The notes beneath the pieces were generated by a model. It saw only the letters and a program-made list of their open reading frames with translations, ran no database searches and was not told the origin of the DNA. 64,000 nt of DNA from JAPOUP01 sp026708635 (GTDB taxonomy: Bacteria > Pseudomonadota > Alphaproteobacteria > Rhodobacterales > Rhodobacteraceae), in NCBI GenBank assembly GCA_965200115.1, contig OZ241336.1, positions 1,550,001-1,614,000 of the forward strand, read 5' to 3'. A program made the position numbers and the translations under genes. Every line of letters starts with the position of its first letter. Within the stretch, counting starts at the first letter, position 1. Shown here one piece after another: positions 26,692-35,149 of the stretch.

Positions 26692-28206
26692 ATGAGCGCG
26701 ATGACAGCTGAGGAACGGGAGGCCGTGCCGCTGCTCGATGCCAAAGGCGTCTCGAAGAGCTTCGGCACGGTTAGGGCGTTGAGCGATGCCGGCCTGAAAG
26801 TCAACGCCGGTGAGATTGTGGCGCTGGTCGGTGCCAACGGCGCGGGTAAGTCGACATTCGTGAAGATACTCACCGGCGTACTGCAGCCTGACAGCGGAAA
26901 TGTCACCATCCGTGGTTCGGAGGTACATGTCGGCTCTCCGGCCAAAGCCAGGCGCTCCGGTCTCGTGCCAGTCTATCAGGAACCGTCTCTCATTCCCGAC
27001 CTGGATGTCCGCAACAACCTGCGCCTTAGTGACACGCCGGAGGGACCGTTCCTGAATTGGGTGAACGAGCTGGGGCTGCGGGGCCTCCGCCTCGACGATA
27101 TGGTAGGGCATCTACCGCTGGCGACCCTGCGGATCCTGGACCTTGCCAAAGCGCTTGCTTGCGAACCGGACGTACTGCTTCTCGATGAAATGACCGCCGC
27201 GCTGCCGACCGATCTGGTCGAGCGGACATTGAGGGTCGTGCGTAGTCAGGCGGAGTGCGGACGCGGCGTGATTTTCATCAGCCACCGTTTCTCGGAAATC
27301 TCGCAACTCTGCCATCGCGCGAGTATCCTCCGCGACGGCGCGACGGTCGGTGATCTGGCCGTCAGGCCCGGCGTCGAGGACCGCGTGGTGGAAATGATGC
27401 TTGGCGCGGGCGTGGAAACCGGCGCCCCGGTGACGGGCGTCGGTCATGTCGCCCGTCCCCGGGGAACGCCAAGACTTGAGGTTGAAGGCCTCGCGCAGGG
27501 CGGGAAACTGTCAGATGTCTCGTTTGAGATCCATCCCGGAGAGGTCCTCGGCCTGGTGGCCCTGGAAGGCCAGGGTCAGGATGAGCTGTTCGAGGTTCTT
27601 TCGGGACTGCTGCGGCCCGATCGCGGCGTGATACTGATCGACGGAACGCCGGTCAGCTTCCGGCATCCGGCTGATGCGATTGCCGCCGGGTTTGCCTATG
27701 TTCCGGGCGATAGGGCCGAGGCCCTTCTGATGGAGCGATCGGTTCACGAGAACATCGCGCTCCCGTTCTCGACTCACCTGGGTGGATGGGGTCCAATCCG
27801 GTTGCGCCGCGAACGGGCCAGCGTGGGCGAAACGATCAATCGACTGCAAATCGATACCCGTGCCCGGGGCGCGGTGCGGCGTCTATCGGGGGGCAACCAG
27901 CAGAAAGTGACGATCGGCAGGTGGCTGGCGGTCGGTTTCAGGATGCTGCTTCTGTTCGATCCGACCCGCGGCATCGACGTACGTACGAAGCGGCAGATAT
28001 ATCCTCTGGTCCGCCAACTGGCCGAGCGGGGCGCGTCGATCCTGTATTACACTTCGGAACTGGACGAAGTTCCGCTTGTCTGCGATCGCGTATTGGTGAT
28101 CTTCAACGGCTGCGTCGTAGCCACTCTCGCCGTGCGCGACGCCAATGAATCGACGCTTGTTCGGGCGGCATATGGCCTGTCACCCCGGGACGCTTGCGGC
28201 GGTTGA
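26692..28206 (+). CDS. CUT2-family sugar ABC transporter ATP-binding protein (two ATPase domains)
   Basis: A 504-residue RbsA/XylG-like duplicated ATPase. Domain 1 has Walker A GANGAGKST near residue 45 and Walker B VLLLDEMTAAL near residue 162, with the signature reduced to PLATLRIL. Domain 2 has a degenerate Walker A (ALEGQGQDE), a good signature RLSGGNQQKV near residue 400 and Walker B LLLFDPTRGID. Such asymmetry is normal for this family. It energises the two downstream permeases; its stop nearly touches the next start. Confidence 0.9.
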   Translation: MSAMTAEEREAVPLLDAKGVSKSFGTVRALSDAGLKVNAGEIVALVGANGAGKSTFVKILTGVLQPDSGNVTIRGSEVHVGSPAKARRSGLVPVYQEPSLIPDLDVRNNLRLSDTPEGPFLNWVNELGLRGLRLDDMVGHLPLATLRILDLAKALACEPDVLLLDEMTAALPTDLVERTLRVVRSQAECGRGVIFISHRFSEISQLCHRASILRDGATVGDLAVRPGVEDRVVEMMLGAGVETGAPVTGVGHVARPRGTPRLEVEGLAQGGKLSDVSFEIHPGEVLGLVALEGQGQDELFEVLSGLLRPDRGVILIDGTPVSFRHPADAIAAGFAYVPGDRAEALLMERSVHENIALPFSTHLGGWGPIRLRRERASVGETINRLQIDTRARGAVRRLSGGNQQKVTIGRWLAVGFRMLLLFDPTRGIDVRTKRQIYPLVRQLAERGASILYYTSELDEVPLVCDRVLVIFNGCVVATLAVRDANESTLVRAAYGLSPRDACGG

Positions 28207-28207
28207 C

Positions 28208-29164
28208 ATGACCCGATGGATCGGAAAGCACGCGTGGAACATCGGTCTAGCCGCGCTGCTGGCCGCGCTTCTTGGCGTCACGAAACTGATCCAGCCGGAA
28301 TTCGGGGTATCGGGTGTCGAATCCCTGACCCGTGCGGCGCTTCCGTTCGCTTTCGCCACGGCGGCTATGGCGGTGGTGGTGATTGTCGGTGGCATAGACC
28401 TGTCGGTCGCCTCAATGATGGCGGTGACAGGTGTCACGGCGGCCGTCCTTATGCAGCATGCCGGCGATGGGTCTAGCGTAGCGGTGACATTCCTCACGCT
28501 TCTGGTCGGCGTTGCGATGGGCACCGTCAACGGATCGCTTGTTGTCCTGACCAAGGTGCCGGACATCGTGGTGACATTGGCGATGTTGTTTGTCTGGGAG
28601 GGAGTCGCGCTTCTGATCCTCGAGGCTCCCGGCGGTGCGGTGGCGGACTGGCTAATGGCTGCGGTGGTTGGTGGGCTTGGCGGTGTGGTGGACTGGGTGC
28701 CGAGGGCCTTGATTCTCATGGTCTTCTGCATTTCCGTCGTTTGGGTGCCCATTAAGCGCTCGAGACTCGGCCTATCGATCTACGCAACGGGTTCGGACAG
28801 GGCCGCCGCGTTCCGCTCGGGTGTTGCCGTGGGGCGCACAAGAGTGGCGGCCTATGCGGTCGCCGGGCTGTTCTGCGCGCTCGGTGGCCTGTCATTGACG
28901 ATGATTACCGGCATTGGCGAGCCTGTGCCCGGCCCCTATCTTCTGGCTTCCGTTGCGGCCGTGGTGCTGGGTGGCGTGACGCTGGGTGGAGGTCGCGGAG
29001 GGCTACTCGGTCCGATCATCGCCGTTTTCATCCTGCGCCTGATCCGTTTGATGCTGACGCTCATGGCGGTCGACCCGAACGTAACAACAATAGTGGAAGG
29101 CGCGATCATGGTCATCGTGGTCATGATTGGCGGCCTGCTGACGCTCAAAGGCCGAAGGCGATGA
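28208..29164 (+). CDS. CUT2-family sugar ABC transporter permease 1
   Basis: A 318-residue RbsC-like inner-membrane protein with about eight to ten hydrophobic segments. The motif VIVGGIDLSVASMMAVTG near residue 55 and GVTLGGGRGGLLGP near residue 255 are the family's conserved blocks. ATG 28208 is chosen just after the ATPase TGA; an upstream extension lies inside the ATPase gene. Its own TGA overlaps the second permease start (ATGA). The two permeases form the heterodimeric channel. Confidence 0.88.
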   Translation: MTRWIGKHAWNIGLAALLAALLGVTKLIQPEFGVSGVESLTRAALPFAFATAAMAVVVIVGGIDLSVASMMAVTGVTAAVLMQHAGDGSSVAVTFLTLLVGVAMGTVNGSLVVLTKVPDIVVTLAMLFVWEGVALLILEAPGGAVADWLMAAVVGGLGGVVDWVPRALILMVFCISVVWVPIKRSRLGLSIYATGSDRAAAFRSGVAVGRTRVAAYAVAGLFCALGGLSLTMITGIGEPVPGPYLLASVAAVVLGGVTLGGGRGGLLGPIIAVFILRLIRLMLTLMAVDPNVTTIVEGAIMVIVVMIGGLLTLKGRRR

Positions 29165-30138
29165 ACGGTCGGGTAGAGAAGCCGCGGCTCACCGCGGCGG
29201 CCGGTCAGTTGGTACGTGACCATCCATTGATTCCTCTGGTCGCGCTGCTGTTCATGCTGTCCGGTGTGCTGGAACTGCTTCGCCCGGGAATCATCAATCC
29301 CTTCTGGCTAGGAAACACCGTAAAATTCGCCACTCCACTGGCAATGCTGGCGGCCTGCCAGGTGCTTACCATGCTAACCGCGGGCATTGACCTGTCGGCG
29401 GGAGCGGTCGCTACGGTTTCCGCGTTTGTCGTGGCTACGGTCACCCCGCTGTTCGGGGTGCCGGCCGGTGTCGGCGTGGCGCTGGGCGCCGCACTTGTCG
29501 TGGGTCTCTTGAATGGTTTCGGAGTCGGCGTGGCGCGCGTCCATCCATTGATCATGACGCTTGGAACCGGCTTGGTCGCGACTGGCTGTCTTCAGGTTTA
29601 CCAGCGGTTCGTCATCGCTACCGGAACCGAAATTCCCCACTTTCTGGAATGGCTGGGAACCGGGCGTTCTTTCGGGATTCCCAACGGGCTGTTCCTTTTC
29701 GTTCCGTTTTCAATACTGGTTCTGGCGGGCCTACGGTTCACTGGATTTGGACGGCTTCTGTTCGCGTTCGGTTCCAACGAGCATGCCTCCCGCCTGTCGG
29801 GGGCCCGCTGCTGGCAGGTCTATCTTGCGCTCTACGCGCTCTCGGCCCTTATCGCGGGGGTCACGGGTCTTCTATATATCGGAATGATCCGGGCACCTTC
29901 GCTGTCGCTCGCCAATCCATTGCTGCTTCCCTCGGTGGCGGCGGCGGTGATCGGCGGGACGTCGATTTTTGGCGGGCGTGGTTCATACGCGGGAGCGGTC
30001 ATCGGTGCGCTGATCCTGACAGTTCTTGGCACTATGCTGACACTTCTTCAGATGCCGGAAGGCGCTCGGCGAGTCCTGTTCGGCCTGATAATCCTGACTG
30101 TCACCGCTCTACACGCGCGCTTCACGGAACAGAACTGA
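29161..30138 (+). CDS. CUT2-family sugar ABC transporter permease 2
   Basis: A 325-residue RbsC-like permease. Conserved blocks MLTAGIDLSAGAVATVSAF near residue 75 and GGTSIFGGRGSYAGAVIGA near residue 265 match the family, with many hydrophobic helices between them. It differs clearly from permease 1, as is usual in CUT2 systems with two permeases. It is translationally coupled to the upstream gene. Confidence 0.88.
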   Translation: MNGRVEKPRLTAAAGQLVRDHPLIPLVALLFMLSGVLELLRPGIINPFWLGNTVKFATPLAMLAACQVLTMLTAGIDLSAGAVATVSAFVVATVTPLFGVPAGVGVALGAALVVGLLNGFGVGVARVHPLIMTLGTGLVATGCLQVYQRFVIATGTEIPHFLEWLGTGRSFGIPNGLFLFVPFSILVLAGLRFTGFGRLLFAFGSNEHASRLSGARCWQVYLALYALSALIAGVTGLLYIGMIRAPSLSLANPLLLPSVAAAVIGGTSIFGGRGSYAGAVIGALILTVLGTMLTLLQMPEGARRVLFGLIILTVTALHARFTEQN

Positions 30139-30139
30139 C

Positions 30140-30150
30140 AGGAGGTGATC
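30140..30150 (+). promoter_or_regulatory. Unusually strong Shine-Dalgarno site
   Basis: AGGAGGTGATC matches the complement of the 16S rRNA 3' end over eleven bases. It directly precedes ATG 30151 and argues against the GTG at 30145 as start. It suggests the second dehydrogenase is translated strongly within the operon. Confidence 0.75.
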
Positions 30151-31227
30151 ATGAAGCCCTTTCGGATTGTCGGAGTGAGTTTCGACCACATGCATATGGG
30201 TGATCTCCTGCGGCAGGTCTTCGAGCACGGAGAGGCTGAGATCGCCGGGATATTCGATCCGGATCCGGCCAGGATGCGGGATGCCGCGGAGACGTTCTCG
30301 GTTTCACCCGATAGGGTGTTCACGGATTTCGACGCCTGCATGGCCGCCGGACCTTATGACATGGCGATACTTTGCTCGACGACCGCCAGCCATGCCGACT
30401 ACACCGAGCGCCTTGCGCCGCATGTCATGCATCTGTTCGTCGAGAAGCCTTTCGCCGCATCGGCCAGGGACGCCCGGCGGATGATCAACGCTATGCGGAG
30501 CGCCGGCGGGAAAATGGCCATAAACTGGCCACTGGCCTGGGTCGAGAGTCATGTGACCGCGAAACGGCTGATCGATGAAGGTCGGATCGGACGGCTGAAC
30601 GAGGTGCACTCCTATGGCGGGAACCGAGGGCCGCTGTATCATCTCGCGGACAAAGTCACGGTCAGCCCGGAAGAGGTCGAGCGCCGGAAACCGACATCAT
30701 GGTGGTACAGAAAGGCTTCGGGCGGCGGGAGCCTGCTCGACTATCTTGGATACGGCGCGACACTCGGGACATGGTACATGGGCGGTGAGGCACCATACGA
30801 AGTCACCTGCACGGTGGATGAAACCCCGGGTATTGAGGTGGACCAGCATGCGATCGCCGTCTGCCGTTATGCCCGCGGACTTTCGAAGATGGAGACGAGG
30901 TGGGGTACGTTCACCGATCCCTGGACGATCCAGCCACAGCCGAAATGCGGCTTCGTCTTCGTTGGATCGGATGGAACCATATCATCCTATGACTATGCTG
31001 ACCATGTTACGTTACAGACACGTGACCGGCCGGAGCCGCACCCAATTCCGGTCGATACACTACCCCGAGGGCGACGCAACGGGATCGAATACGTGATTGA
31101 CTGCATCCAGCGGGGCGAACCGATTGGCGGGCCACTGGATCCGGCACTCTGCCTGACAGCGCAGCGAGTGGTGGACACCGCGGCCAGGTCAGCTTCCGAA
31201 AAGCGGACGCTGGAACTCCTGCCATGA
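30151..31227 (+). CDS. Gfo/Idh/MocA-family oxidoreductase (second of three)
   Basis: A 358-residue dehydrogenase. The N-terminal Rossmann region lacks the usual GxGxxG and reads VGVSFDHMHMGDL, a known variation in some family branches. The EKP motif is HLFVEKPFAAS near residue 95 and the catalytic region includes GGSLLDYLGYGA near residue 190. An insertion SWWYRKASGGG is present. The TGA overlaps the ATG of the third dehydrogenase. Being in one operon with two other dehydrogenases suggests sequential or alternative oxidation of related substrates. Confidence 0.82.
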   Translation: MKPFRIVGVSFDHMHMGDLLRQVFEHGEAEIAGIFDPDPARMRDAAETFSVSPDRVFTDFDACMAAGPYDMAILCSTTASHADYTERLAPHVMHLFVEKPFAASARDARRMINAMRSAGGKMAINWPLAWVESHVTAKRLIDEGRIGRLNEVHSYGGNRGPLYHLADKVTVSPEEVERRKPTSWWYRKASGGGSLLDYLGYGATLGTWYMGGEAPYEVTCTVDETPGIEVDQHAIAVCRYARGLSKMETRWGTFTDPWTIQPQPKCGFVFVGSDGTISSYDYADHVTLQTRDRPEPHPIPVDTLPRGRRNGIEYVIDCIQRGEPIGGPLDPALCLTAQRVVDTAARSASEKRTLELLP

Positions 31228-32342
31228 CCGCCGAAATGCCCGACATGGATACCTATGCCCTGAGGTCGACTCCCATGCCCGATGTCGCGGCGCCGGATCT
31301 TCCATACTCGCCGCCGGTTCCCAAAGGTCCGGCACCAAAGATCGGCCTTATCGGCGCCGGCGGAATCTCGGCAAGCCATCTGGACGCCTATCGAACCGCT
31401 GGCTGGGAAGTGATATGGATCTGCGGCCGGACTCGCTCAAAGGCGGAATCCCGGGCCGCTGAGTACAGCCCGTCCTCGCGGGTGACCGAAGACTGGCGGC
31501 GGGTTCTGGATGACCCCGAGGTCGGAATTGTGGACCTCACCCCGCATCCGGCCGACCGGCTTCCGTTAATCGAAGCCGCGCTTAGGGCGGGCAAGCATGT
31601 CCTGACGCAGAAACCGTTTGTTCTCGATCTGGACGACGGAGAGCGTCTTGTGCGGCTGGCCACGGACAATGGGGTGAGGCTCGCCGTCAACCAAAACGGA
31701 CGCTGGGCACCTCATATGGCCTTCATGAGAGAGGTCGTCCGGACGGGAGTGATCGGCGAGGTCGTTTCCGCGCATACCTCGGTACATTGGGACCATGGCT
31801 GGGTTGCGGGAACCCGGTTCGACCGAATTGAGGATCTGATCCTGTATGATTTCGGCATCCATTGGTTCGATTTCATTGTTTCGGTGGTTGGAGACCGAGC
31901 GCGAAGCGTGTTCGCGACCTCGGCGCACGCGCCCCGTCAGATAGCGAAAGCGCCGCTGATGGCGCAGGCCATGGTCCGGCTGGACTATGGACAGGCGTCG
32001 CTTGTCTTTGACGGTTCGGTTTCGTGCGGCCCCCGTGACATGAGTTTCATCGCGGGAACGAAGGGCAGCGTGATGAGCGATGGCGCCGACATCGGCATGC
32101 AGGCGGTTAAGCTGACCACATCGGCAGGCGTTGCCCGTCCGGCACTGAAAGGCCAGTGGTTTAATGATGGTTTCCGTGGCGCCATGGGCGAACTTATGTG
32201 CGCGATTGAGGAAGGCCGGGAGCCCCTAAACGGAGCGGCGGGAAATCTCCGGTCGCTCGCGCTGGTCTTCGCCGCGGTCGAATCGCGGGTCGCCGGCCGC
32301 GAAATCAAGGTCGGGACGGTGCGCCGAATGGCGAAACTGTGA
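31224..32342 (+). CDS. Gfo/Idh/MocA-family oxidoreductase (third of three)
   Basis: A 372-residue dehydrogenase with a roughly 38-residue Pro-rich N-terminal extension before the Rossmann motif IGLIGAGGISASHLDAY. The EKP motif is replaced by TQKPFVLD near residue 130, and the catalytic segment is LYDFGIHWFDF near residue 210. ATG 31224 overlaps the preceding stop. It is the last gene of the operon; about 500 bases without genes follow. Confidence 0.83.
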   Translation: MTAEMPDMDTYALRSTPMPDVAAPDLPYSPPVPKGPAPKIGLIGAGGISASHLDAYRTAGWEVIWICGRTRSKAESRAAEYSPSSRVTEDWRRVLDDPEVGIVDLTPHPADRLPLIEAALRAGKHVLTQKPFVLDLDDGERLVRLATDNGVRLAVNQNGRWAPHMAFMREVVRTGVIGEVVSAHTSVHWDHGWVAGTRFDRIEDLILYDFGIHWFDFIVSVVGDRARSVFATSAHAPRQIAKAPLMAQAMVRLDYGQASLVFDGSVSCGPRDMSFIAGTKGSVMSDGADIGMQAVKLTTSAGVARPALKGQWFNDGFRGAMGELMCAIEEGREPLNGAAGNLRSLALVFAAVESRVAGREIKVGTVRRMAKL

Positions 32343-32847
32343 CTATGCAGGCGTTTGCGCGATCCGCCATGTAAGGTCGGGCGCGGAAGTCTCAAAACCT
32401 GGAACGAGTACCCTTCCTCTTAATGTGGAGGTATTCGGGTATCGGGTGACTTGGGGTGGCTGTCTCTTGAGTCCCGCTCGTGCCGTCAAGTGTCATCAGA
32501 CAGGCGGTCAAGTGCCGCCGGATTGTCGGTCAAGTGTGCCAGATTTTGCAACGGTGCCCGACGCCACGGGAAATCGACCGAAACTGGCGTAGGATGATCT
32601 CTCCAAAATGATCGAGGGCCGTAACCGTTCAGGTTCTATATTGATGAGTTCGGGCTTGATAGGCGGCTCAGTTCGCATCGGCCGGTTGCCGCGTGGCGAG
32701 CCGATCCCACGCCCCGTTCACAAACGCGTTACTTTCTTGACTTTTTTTGGGGGGCAGGAAGGGAACACGGAAACGTGAACCTGGGGTGAGAGGGACGCCG
32801 GCACGGGCCGGACGCTCACCCGAAGCCAGCAACGAAAGGAATTCGTC
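32343..32847. other. Intergenic stretch after the sugar operon
   Basis: About 500 bases without an intact gene. It holds three GTCAAGTG motifs (listed separately) and, near 32735, a T7 run followed by a G6 run. The GTCAAGTG pattern resembles the ends of some IS21-like elements, so this may be a mobile-element scar. Confidence 0.4.
32485..32535. repeat. Three spaced GTCAAGTG motifs
   Basis: GTCAAGTG stands at 32485, 32507 and 32528, with periods of 22 and 21 bases, about two helical turns. Multiple spaced terminal repeats of this kind occur at IS21-family ends. No transposase gene is next to them. Confidence 0.6.
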
Positions 32848-33491
32848 ATGCGTACTCCGGGATCGATCATAAGTCCGTTCGCCGCGCTTCTTCTGGCGGC
32901 GGCCGTTGCCGGGCCGGTGGCCGCGCAGGAGGAGGATTCCGTGGCGTATACACAGACGGAGTGGACGGCCGATCCCAACTACCGGGAGGTAAGGGGCCCC
33001 AGCGCGGAGTGTGCGGTGGAGGTCTGCCGCTTCAATGACCGCTGGATCAGCGAACTGGCCGTCCAGTACACGGCGGGCCTGACCCATACGGGCACATATG
33101 GGGCGCTCAGTGACCGGAAACTGCACATCTATTTTGGCCGCAGCAATCCCCAGCCCAGCGACGCCAGCCGGCGGGGGGGGGGGGGGGGGTGGACGGCAAG
33201 ACCCCCTAGACGCCGCCCGCATATAATTATTACGAGGTCACGCGCGGCGACGGCACCCCGGTGTCCGGGACACGCGCCATCGCCGTGGACCAGGTCACGG
33301 CTCCGGGGCTCAACCTCTGGATCGCCGACACGTTCAGTTATACCCTGATCGCCTATGGCGGCGGAGATCACGAGGCCGATGTGGGGGTGTTGGAGGTCAG
33401 CGGCTATCCGATGCAGCTGCATACGCGTTTACTTAAGCTGCCCGCATGCCCGCCCAGCGGATTTTGGCCGGACGGCGAGCCGTGTGGGTGA
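32848..33491 (+). pseudogene. Exported hypothetical protein interrupted by a 17-G tract
   Basis: ATG 32848 (AAAGGA upstream) begins a signal peptide ending in VAGPVAAQ, then a secreted domain with two cysteines (SAECAVEVCRF). At 33173-33189 a run of 17 Gs breaks the frame. Related-looking sequence resumes in another frame as YYEVTRGDGTPVSG, GLNLWIADTFSYTLIAYGG and ends GFWPDGEPCG at 33491. A TAG at 33207-33209 also interrupts that second frame, so more than one lesion exists. It is either a decayed gene or a phase-variable gene now further damaged. I recognise no family. Confidence 0.5.
33173..33189. repeat. Homopolymeric tract of 17 guanines
   Basis: The longest mononucleotide run in the window, inside a coding-like region for a secreted protein. 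Such tracts slip readily during replication and underlie phase variation in many bacteria; length in raw sequence may also be uncertain. Confidence 0.85.
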
Positions 33492-33643
33492 CCGGCGGGC
33501 CGCCCAGCGCCGGGTGGCGCGGCGGGAACGGCCGGGAAGGACATGGTTCCACCGGAGCGGGCTACCCCGCTGGATCGAGCCTCTGGCGGAGCGGCATCGG
33601 ACCGTAACGCCGCGGTGGCGTGGCCGTTCCGTCCGTCGCGGGA

Positions 33644-34024
33644 TCACCCCGCGCTTTTGCGGCCGTAAAACGAACTCGGCATGGCTGTTTCCAGTTCGTC
33701 GTCAAGATCAAACTCGTAGTGAAACCCGTCTTCACCGGGTTTGATCCTGAACATAAATCCGTTGCCTATTGATCGAAAATCCTGCAGCCAGATCCAATAT
33801 CGATCCAGCCCCCAGAGTTTGAACGAGGTTTCGGTTTTTGGAAGGCCCCTGACCGCGACCGCGCCGACTCCCGCCCCGTGATCGGCGGTCAGCGTGAGGT
33901 CCGGGTTGGCGCTACAGGTAAAGAAGATGCCTTCGCAGCACATGAAGGTTTCCGCGTGTCCCGCGAGCGGCGGCATCAAGACGGCCAGTGTTGCCGCCAG
34001 GAGGCGGTTCCGCGCCGCTCTCAC
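33644..34024 (-). CDS. Exported hypothetical protein
   Basis: A 126-residue protein starting at GTG 34024, which overlaps the TGA of the coiled-coil gene upstream (GTGA). The signal peptide ends around LAGHAET; a Cys-Cys-Glu-Gly motif follows, then beta-rich sequence with KLWGLDRYWIWLQDF. No family recognised. Coupling to the small membrane protein suggests they were expressed together. Confidence 0.55.
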   Translation of the reverse strand: MRAARNRLLAATLAVLMPPLAGHAETFMCCEGIFFTCSANPDLTLTADHGAGVGAVAVRGLPKTETSFKLWGLDRYWIWLQDFRSIGNGFMFRIKPGEDGFHYEFDLDDELETAMPSSFYGRKSAG

Positions 34025-34265
34025 AGCCTGATCAGGAAGCCCAGGATGACGACGGCCGCGATCCAGAGGCCGATCTGCCAGCGCAGGTTGTCCTTGTCGC
34101 GTTTCGCCGCGTCCTCGCGGTGCGTGGCCATGTCGGCCCGCAGTCTCTCGAAGGCCGCGTTGTTGCGCTCAAGCGACGCCGAAAGGTCGGCCTGCATCGT
34201 TTTCATGCGCTCCCCGGGACGGCGATCCGCCGGTTAAGTTCGTGATTGTCCGGCGCGTCGCCCAT
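34021..34265 (-). pseudogene. Coiled-coil tail-anchored membrane protein, copy 1 (N-terminal frameshift)
   Basis: A 61-residue frame (34206-34021) reads MKTMQADLSASLERNNAAFE, then KRDKDNLRWQIGLWIAAVVI and a final LIRL: a short coiled coil with a C-terminal membrane helix. Upstream, ATG 34265 begins MGDAPDNHELNRRIAV, matching the start of the copy at 54027, but one base is missing in the CCGGGG segment, causing a shift. The upstream DNA also matches the copy at 60230 (CGGCGGGAGCGC then TAGGTT). The short frame could still be made from its internal ATG. Confidence 0.65.
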
Positions 34266-34351
34266 GCCCCAAACCTAGGCGCTCCCGCCGCCCCGATCAC
34301 ATACGCTTGTTTCTACGGTCGACGTCTTGCGCTGTCAACGTCAACCGCGCC

Positions 34352-34486
34352 CTAACGCGGGGTCCGGCGTCCTTTCGGTTCCCGCAGGTTTTTCCTGTAT
34401 CCGCAGGCCGGGAAGTCCGGGCAGCCGAAGAAGCGGCCGTACCCGCCCATCCCGGCGTCCAGCCAGCCGTCGCGGACCAATGGCAT
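34352..34486 (-). pseudogene. Topoisomerase-type zinc-ribbon fragment
   Basis: A 44-residue frame from ATG 34486 includes GMGGYGRFFGCPDFPACGY followed by RKNLREP, the second half of a C4 zinc ribbon as found at topoisomerase I C-termini and in small stand-alone proteins. The first CxxC pair is absent, so this looks like a truncated remnant. Flanking sequence up to 34750 holds nothing else I recognise. Confidence 0.4.
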
Positions 34487-34750
34487 TCGGATAAGAAAAA
34501 TGCCTTGACCGCTCTGAGGGTAAGGTATTTCGTTGACACGAAAGTCCTATTCATGCGCCAGGATCGAACAGGCCGTTATCTCCAATTCGGTTTGGTTACC
34601 TGGTGAGTTCGATCTCAGCTACAGTTTTGAGCGGAAGGTATAGAATGGCTTTGCTCCCGGGCTCGAACTTTCATCCGCGAATGGGTGAGGGTGGTTGAAT
34701 CACCCCCTCAGACTGAGCTCTCCGGACGGACGTCCCGGGTGGATTTCCGG

Positions 34751-35149
34751 CTACAGCCAGTCGCGCAGGACGGGAATCAATGGAGCGTCGGCGGGCGGCA
34801 TTGGATACTCTCCAAGATTTCCCGCGCGCACCCATTTAAGTGCCTGGCCCTCGCGTGACCGCGCCACGCCCCGCCACTTGCGACAGGCGAAAAGCGGCAT
34901 GAGAAGGTGAAAGCCCTCATAGCCATGGCTGGCGAACGTCAGGGGTGCCAGGCAGCTGGCCCAGGTGTCGATGCCGAGCTCCTCGCCCAGTTCGCGGATC
35001 AACGCCTGTTCCGGCGTTTCGTCGGACTCGACCTTTCCGCCCGGAAACTCCCACAGTCCGGCCATCGTCTTGCCTTCGGGGCGTCTGGACAGCAGAATCC
35101 TCCCGTCGCGGTCAATCAGGGCAACGGCGGACACAAGAACGGTCTTCAC
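34751..35149 (-). CDS. mutT: MutT-type Nudix hydrolase (8-oxo-dGTP diphosphatase)
   Basis: A 132-residue Nudix enzyme that removes oxidised dGTP. The Nudix box GGKVESDETPEQALIRELGE is followed by ELGI, matching Gx5Ex7REUxEExGU. LWEFPGGK precedes it as in MutT. The start is GTG 35149, overlapping the argJ stop (GTGA); the longer frame to 35197 lies inside argJ. argJ-mutT coupling is familiar in alphaproteobacteria. Confidence 0.88.
   Translation of the reverse strand: MKTVLVSAVALIDRDGRILLSRRPEGKTMAGLWEFPGGKVESDETPEQALIRELGEELGIDTWASCLAPLTFASHGYEGFHLLMPLFACRKWRGVARSREGQALKWVRAGNLGEYPMPPADAPLIPVLRDWL

Noticed and set aside
32668..33222. 184-codon minus-strand frame with poly-proline near 33180
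   Set aside because: The prolines are simply the complement of the 17-G tract; opposite strand has a signal peptide gene.
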